A stretch of DNA of 8,027 bases, from contig CAJTKA010000059.1 of the NCBI GenBank assembly GCA_910576815.1, positions 1 to 8,027 of the forward strand, given 5' to 3'. Source of the stretch: an uncultured Lachnospiraceae bacterium (GTDB lineage: Bacteria; Bacillota; Clostridia; Lachnospirales; Lachnospiraceae). Of the stretch, positions 4,464-8,027 are shown piece after piece; position 1 is the first letter of the stretch; each line of letters begins with the position of its first letter. The notes beneath the pieces are model-generated. The model had not been told where the DNA came from. It made no database searches and saw only the letters and a list, made by a program, of their open reading frames with translations. Position numbers and translations under genes: made by a program.

Positions 4464-5898
4464 TCTGTTGTCTCCGGTTGCTATGTATTTAGCCGATAGT
4501 GTATTGAGTGTCATCTATACATGGAGTTTTTTGAAAGAAAAGTATGAGAAAAGGGGAATGCCAGTGATCTGGGCTGGCGTTTATTTTCTGATCCAGATAC
4601 TGGTATTTATCATAGGAGCCGACAGATTTCCGGTGGGTAAAGCTGCAGGGATCATCTTAAATATCTGTATTCTGCTGTTTATGCAGTCATTTTTCTTCCA
4701 AAAAGAGATGCAAAAACAATTATTTGTTACCTTTAGTTTCGTGGCGGGGACAGAGACGGTGAAATATATGTTCATTACGTTTGATATTGTGGTAAGCGGA
4801 TGGGGGAATCAGATCTTAGATCATCTGCTCGCAGAGAATATCTTAAATACGGTAGAAAGAACTGAGAATGTGATAACGATCTACAATGCCGTAATGACGG
4901 TCTTATGCGTAGTGTTCTATATCTTGTTATTGTCCGGATATCTGTTTTTCATAAGAAGGAAGTATATAAAAAAGGATTATCCGTTACAGACACATGAGAA
5001 TGTTTTTCTGATCTTGCCCTGCATTGCTGCGTTGTGTATCTCGGTCATCATAAGACTGATTATCACTTCGCTGAACAATGGGTTGGGGATCGTTATTTAT
5101 AAGGCTGTTCCGCCAATCCGTTTTTGGCTGCCTGTTGTCGGTGCCTTAATGCTTTCTGACATCATTGCCAGTATCGTATTGTTTCAGAAACAGATACAGT
5201 ACCATGAAGAGACAGGGAAACGTGCCCTGTTGGAAAACCAAGTCCGGCAGATGCAGAAGGAGATCGCAGAGATACAGGATATCTATACCGATATGCGGGG
5301 ATTCCGGCATGATATGAGAAGCCATTTAGCCAATATTTCTCTGCTTGTCAAAGGAGCGGTAGGCTCCGTGAAGGAAGAACTGGAAAGCTATGTCGGGAAA
5401 ATGGAGGAAACGGTCAGCAGAATAGACTTTATTTATCAGACGGGAAATCCGATCACGGACATTATCATCCACCAGAAAAGTCAGGAAGCAGAGAAGAAAC
5501 AGATACGGTTTCAGGTTGATTTTGTCTATCCGCATAAGCTACCGATTGATGTTTATGATATCGCGGTCATTTTGAATAATGCGTTGGAAAACGCCATAGA
5601 AGCGTGCGGCATGGTAGAGAGTGAAAAACAGATCAGCTTACGTTCCTATGTAAAAGGCAGCCTGTTCTTTATAGAGGTTGAGAATGATTTCGCAGGAGAC
5701 ATTGTTATGGAAAAAGAAAGCGGGCTGCCGGTCAGCAGCAAGGAAAACGGAAAGCTGCATGGGATTGGCATATCCAACATACAAAGATGCGCGAAGAAAT
5801 ATATGGGTGATATTGACATAGCGGTTTCTAATACAGGCGGCAGGAAGAAATTCAGCCTTACCGTTATGATGAATGGAAAGGCAGGGGCGGACGGTTAA
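4456..5898 (+). CDS. AgrC-like GHKL sensor histidine kinase
   Basis: The 480-aa kinase has an N-terminal half with about six hydrophobic segments (near residues 5-25, 36-54, 63-80, 88-110, 141-166 and 183-245), as in AgrC-type peptide sensors. A coiled-coil linker follows (about 248-280). The phosphorylation motif FRHDMRSH gives the likely phosphoacceptor H285. The ATPase domain shows the N box LNNALENAIEAC (373-384) and the G box HGIGISNI (435-442), typical of the HATPase_c_5/GHKL group. The start at 4456 has GGAGG upstream and overlaps the regulator stop by 8 bp. It should autophosphorylate on an outside signal and pass the phosphate to D51 of the regulator. No AgrB or AgrD gene accompanies it here, so its signal is unknown. 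It may sense a peptide made elsewhere. Confidence 0.94.
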   Translation: MFDLLSPVAMYLADSVLSVIYTWSFLKEKYEKRGMPVIWAGVYFLIQILVFIIGADRFPVGKAAGIILNICILLFMQSFFFQKEMQKQLFVTFSFVAGTETVKYMFITFDIVVSGWGNQILDHLLAENILNTVERTENVITIYNAVMTVLCVVFYILLLSGYLFFIRRKYIKKDYPLQTHENVFLILPCIAALCISVIIRLIITSLNNGLGIVIYKAVPPIRFWLPVVGALMLSDIIASIVLFQKQIQYHEETGKRALLENQVRQMQKEIAEIQDIYTDMRGFRHDMRSHLANISLLVKGAVGSVKEELESYVGKMEETVSRIDFIYQTGNPITDIIIHQKSQEAEKKQIRFQVDFVYPHKLPIDVYDIAVILNNALENAIEACGMVESEKQISLRSYVKGSLFFIEVENDFAGDIVMEKESGLPVSSKENGKLHGIGISNIQRCAKKYMGDIDIAVSNTGGRKKFSLTVMMNGKAGADG

Positions 5899-5910
5899 TA
5901 GCACATGGGA

Positions 5911-5946
5911 AACTTCGCGCCCAAAACGGAGCAGTTCGCGCCGAAT
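5911..5946 (+). promoter_or_regulatory. Paired direct repeat, candidate LytTR operator
   Basis: AACTTCGCGCCCAAA (5911-5925) and CAGTTCGCGCCGAAT (5932-5946) share TTCGCGCC exactly with 21-base phasing, two turns of the helix. LytTR regulators typically bind such repeats on one DNA face. A weak promoter may follow: ATGAAA (5949-5954) with GATAAA (5972-5977), 17 bases apart, or CTGTCA (5960-5965) with TAAGAA (5983-5988), also 17 apart. Weak core elements fit an activator-dependent promoter. The site is 65 bases before the 315-aa gene and just after the kinase. Confidence 0.55.
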
Positions 5947-6010
5947 CTATGAAAAAATTCTGTCAAACGGCGATAAAGAAAGTAAGAATACTTTTCAGAA
6001 GGAGGATGGG

Positions 6011-6958
6011 ATGATAAACACAGCTTTTACAGGTGCAAACGGGGTGCGACAGCCATTGCTGCATTCTAAAAAAACAAATAAAATAGCAAGACAGCGGGCG
6101 GCGCTCCAACTTTTGTCGGGAACAGGAAGCGGCAGAAGCAGGGACAGCTTCACTATTTCCAGTGAAGCGAGGAAGTTTTCAAGAGAACGAATAGCGGCGT
6201 TGGTTGATAAAAGTGCAAATGTATCTAAGGGAGAGCTATCCTATTATTTCGCAAACTATAATGATCCAAGCGCTATTCTGGATGCAATCAACTTTGGGAC
6301 GCATGTGGAGTGTGGATATAATCCTGAGTTTAAGGATTATGGCGTTATGCGTTTTGATTATAACGGAAGCAGCCAGGTAGTGCCAAATTATGCAGTGCCG
6401 AAGATCAACGCGAACTCCTTGCCCGGTATTCACGCTGAAAACAATTGTCTGGTTCTGAAGAATAAAAGCTATTACGCATGGACTACGTCAAACGGTAGTC
6501 GATACGCATGGGCGGTTAATAACGGAATGATTGGGTATGCACGATCGGAATCAATGTTAGCAGAGAATAATGGTACAAATTATAAGTCGGAAATGAGAAA
6601 AGCGAGTGGTATTTTAGCGGCATTGGCACAGGGAGAGAGTCTGTGGGACGTATTACATAGCAGGAAGGAAGTTTTAGCGACTTGTGAGAAAGTCGGAATC
6701 ACGCCGGGTTTCTTTTCCATAGATGCGGGCGCAGGGAAGCATACCTATATCCTGCGGGAATCCGGTGCCGTGATAAATGTGGATAATAACATTGCACGGT
6801 GGAATAGCATAAATTGGATAGGGAGCGGTTATAAAGAGGGGGACACATTTTCCATTTATGGCAATGAATATGCAATAGACAGCAGCGGACACATCCATGT
6901 TTCAGTGGATGATACGTTTACGTCAACAGAGGTTAAATATCCAAAGCGTACCATGTAA
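6011..6958 (+). CDS. Uncharacterised 315-aa protein downstream of the LytTR system
   Basis: Function not recognised. The basic N-terminus (1-45) has no signal peptide or membrane segment. Residues 46-70 (DSFTISSEARKFSRERI) resemble the SISSEAR-like stretches seen in several small Lachnospiraceae proteins. The body (about 75-315) is rich in Asn, Tyr, Ser and Gly and is probably beta-rich. It includes an internal near-duplication YAWTTSNG (155-162) and YAWAVNNG (165-172), a helical part around 190-228, and a C-terminal part with GSGYKEGDTFSIYGNEYAID. Four Cys are scattered (C101, C146, C225 and none paired obviously). The start at 6011 is set by AGAAGGAGG; an upstream extension of 46 codons overlapping the kinase end is rejected. 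The probable LytTR site lies in the 112-bp gap before it, and the 213-aa gene follows after 39 bp, so both are probably one transcript. It may be an effector of the signalling system. Confidence 0.88.
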   Translation: MINTAFTGANGVRQPLLHSKKTNKIARQRAALQLLSGTGSGRSRDSFTISSEARKFSRERIAALVDKSANVSKGELSYYFANYNDPSAILDAINFGTHVECGYNPEFKDYGVMRFDYNGSSQVVPNYAVPKINANSLPGIHAENNCLVLKNKSYYAWTTSNGSRYAWAVNNGMIGYARSESMLAENNGTNYKSEMRKASGILAALAQGESLWDVLHSRKEVLATCEKVGITPGFFSIDAGAGKHTYILRESGAVINVDNNIARWNSINWIGSGYKEGDTFSIYGNEYAIDSSGHIHVSVDDTFTSTEVKYPKRTM

Positions 6959-6997
6959 CAAATCGAAACGATTGTTTTAGCTGGGAGAGGAGAAAGT

Positions 6998-7639
6998 ATG
7001 ATGCAGGTAGGATTAAATAATTATCAGTTTGGAAACAGCAATGTGATGGAGAAAGCAGACACTAAAAAGGCGGAGAAAAAAGCAGAGGACAAATACGCCA
7101 GTGTATCAGCGTATGAAGCTTACTTAAAGGATAAGTACCCTTGCTTGACGGCTCCTAATTATAAGGTAACGATATCACCGGCATATTTGGAGAAATGTAT
7201 CAAAGATCCCAAAGAAGCTGAAGGGCTGGAAAAGAGTTTGGAGCATTTACCGATTAGTCATCAGAATATGACTGCATCATGGAAAGCTTTAGGAGCGAGA
7301 GTTGTAAATGAGCAGTGGATTTATGATGAAAACGGGAATTGCGGTGGTAGCCCTAGTATGTATGTTACCAACAGCAATTTATCATCCAGTGGCAGTGTTC
7401 AGGATAAAATATCGGAGAAAAAAGGTCAGAGAAAAACACCTTCACCGCAGGAGCATTACGAAAAGAGAAAACTTTTAAGAGAGCAGTTTGAGGAGAGGCT
7501 GGCGGAGAAGGAGTATCTGAAAGATCAGTTGGAAGAAAAAGAGATGAAGGATGAATTACTGGAAAAAAGCATTTTATCAAAGGAGCGGAATGCAGGCAGA
7601 TTCATTGAGCGGTATGAAGCCAATATTATGACATCTTAA
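6998..7639 (+). CDS. DUF6033-like 213-aa protein with C-terminal coiled coil
   Basis: The N-terminus (1-35) is Lys/Ala/Glu-rich. A core at about 36-115 contains YEAYLKDKYPCL, KVTISPAYLEKCIKDP and WIYDENGNCGG. From memory, this pattern matches small Lachnospiraceae proteins grouped as DUF6033, whose function is unknown. A Ser/Asn-rich linker (about 116-135) leads to a strongly charged helical tail (about 140-200, RKLLREQFEERLAEKEYLKD and on), a likely coiled coil that could mediate oligomerisation. No signal peptide is evident. The start at 6998 follows GGGAGAGG; a second ATG at 7001 is equally possible. It lies 39 bp after the 315-aa gene and is probably co-transcribed with it, perhaps under LytTR control. 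The family assignment is moderate; the gene itself is firm. Confidence 0.87.
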   Translation: MMQVGLNNYQFGNSNVMEKADTKKAEKKAEDKYASVSAYEAYLKDKYPCLTAPNYKVTISPAYLEKCIKDPKEAEGLEKSLEHLPISHQNMTASWKALGARVVNEQWIYDENGNCGGSPSMYVTNSNLSSSGSVQDKISEKKGQRKTPSPQEHYEKRKLLREQFEERLAEKEYLKDQLEEKEMKDELLEKSILSKERNAGRFIERYEANIMTS

Positions 7640-7717
7640 ATTGTTAAATATGCTGTTTATATAGAATGTTATAGGACGCATGGCCTCAATAAGCCGTAGC
7701 GGACGGCAGGCTTGGTA

Positions 7718-7761
7718 TTCCCGGCATTTTTGCAGATCAGGGAAATTGAGGAGCCGGGGGA
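7718..7761 (+). other. Hairpin in the right-hand intergenic region
   Basis: CCCGGC (7720-7725) pairs with GCCGGG (7753-7758), with neighbouring TT and GGAA able to add pairs. The loop is 27 bases and AAAAATAATA follows. It lies where base composition turns more GC-rich. It may be part of a structured leader or of an element end; nothing in it could be identified. Confidence 0.3.
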
Positions 7762-7782
7762 AAAATAATACACAACCGATAA

Positions 7783-7821
7783 AAGGGAACCAAGCAGGAA
7801 CACTTCATGTTTGGTTCCCTT
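7783..7821 (+). terminator. Eleven-pair hairpin upstream of the zinc-ribbon gene
   Basis: AAGGGAACCAA (7783-7793) and TTGGTTCCCTT (7811-7821) pair perfectly around a 17-base loop, followed by GTTACATAAT rather than a long T run. It could end transcription from the 213-aa gene (stop 7637-7639) weakly, or act as an attenuator in the leader of the zinc-ribbon gene, which starts 32 bases later. Confidence 0.45.
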
Positions 7822-7853
7822 GTTACATAATCAGTACGGGGAGGCGGTTGTCA

Positions 7854-8024
7854 GTGGAAAGGATCAGATGCCCGAACCCTAAATGCGGGCGGCACATCCT
7901 TGACATTGAGGAAATGCCGCCGGGCGAGACGGTGCTTGAGATGAAGTGCAGGCGCTGTGGGGAGGTGGTCAGGGTGGGCTTTGGCCCGAAGAAGGTACAT
8001 AAGAAGAACAGGCGGCAGGGGTAG
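7854..8024 (+). CDS. Com-like small zinc-ribbon protein
   Basis: The 56-aa protein starts from GTG. It carries C6-x4-C11 and C32-x2-C35, a zinc ribbon in the context RIRCPNPKC ... EMKCRRCGEV, followed by a basic tail (KKVHKKNRRQG). The layout resembles the phage Mu Com family, whose founding member binds mRNA to control translation. A nucleic-acid-binding role is therefore plausible but inferred. The start is chosen because GGGGAGG lies nine bases before the GTG. The frame extends upstream to an ATG at 7680, but that part would translate the 7783-7821 hairpin and has no ribosome binding site. Codon use is more GC-rich than in the two-component region, suggesting another origin. It ends 3 bases before the window edge. 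Confidence 0.72.
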   Translation: MERIRCPNPKCGRHILDIEEMPPGETVLEMKCRRCGEVVRVGFGPKKVHKKNRRQG

Positions 8025-8027
8025 CCC

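Noticed and set aside
5873..6010. Upstream extension of the 315-aa protein overlapping the kinase end
   Set aside because: AGAAGGAGG directly precedes the ATG at 6011, and the extension would translate the LytTR-like repeat.
6956..6980. AATCG/CGATT inverted repeat between the 315-aa and 213-aa genes as a terminator
   Set aside because: The stem has only five pairs and the gap is short with a good ribosome binding site, so co-transcription is more likely.
7680..7853. Upstream extension of the zinc-ribbon protein to an ATG at 7680
   Set aside because: It has no ribosome binding site and would translate an 11-pair hairpin. GGGGAGG and the GTG at 7854 give a compact zinc ribbon.

Overview
The window looks like part of an integrated mobile or accessory region in a Gram-positive anaerobe of the Clostridia, most likely a Lachnospiraceae relative. 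The reasons are strong AGGAGG-type ribosome binding sites, rho-independent terminators, an AgrC/AgrA-like GHKL kinase and LytTR regulator pair, and a protein resembling a small Lachnospiraceae family. No relaxase, integrase, coupling protein or replication initiator is visible, so assignment to an integrative conjugative element or plasmid is inference. No rRNA, tRNA, CRISPR array or complete insertion sequence was recognised.

Layout. Positions 1-320 hold the tail of something to the left, a plus-strand terminator (50-77) and a long hairpin (243-304), but no convincing gene. Positions 321-2883 hold four minus-strand genes: a 103-aa helical hypothetical, a 166-aa hypothetical, a 220-aa two-domain protein with an Ala/Glu/Pro linker, and a 203-aa SprT-like zinc metalloprotease with a C-terminal zinc ribbon. 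Each is followed by its own hairpin or terminator. The last three share a 40-bp bipartite box upstream of the start (1289-1328, 2123-2162, 2917-2956), which suggests co-regulated single-gene units. Positions 2957-3400 are non-coding and carry an array of about ten 20-bp iteron-like units (3166-3369), six direct and four inverted, in two sequence flavours. It resembles a replication origin, partition site or transfer origin.

Positions 3741-5898 encode a LytTR response regulator and a polytopic GHKL histidine kinase, overlapping by 8 bp. No AgrB- or AgrD-like gene lies in the window. Just after the kinase, in the short gap before the next gene, is a pair of TTCGCGCC direct repeats exactly 21 bp apart. 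That phasing suits a LytTR dimer, so the pair is the best candidate operator. It precedes two uncharacterised proteins (315 aa and 213 aa) that are probably co-transcribed. The working model is a signal-sensing two-component system driving this downstream pair.

The right end (about 7670-8027) is more GC-rich, contains two hairpins and ends with a 56-aa Com-like zinc-ribbon protein, probably a different module. The most notable items are the iteron-like array, the three-copy promoter box, and the LytTR repeat with its two unknown target genes.
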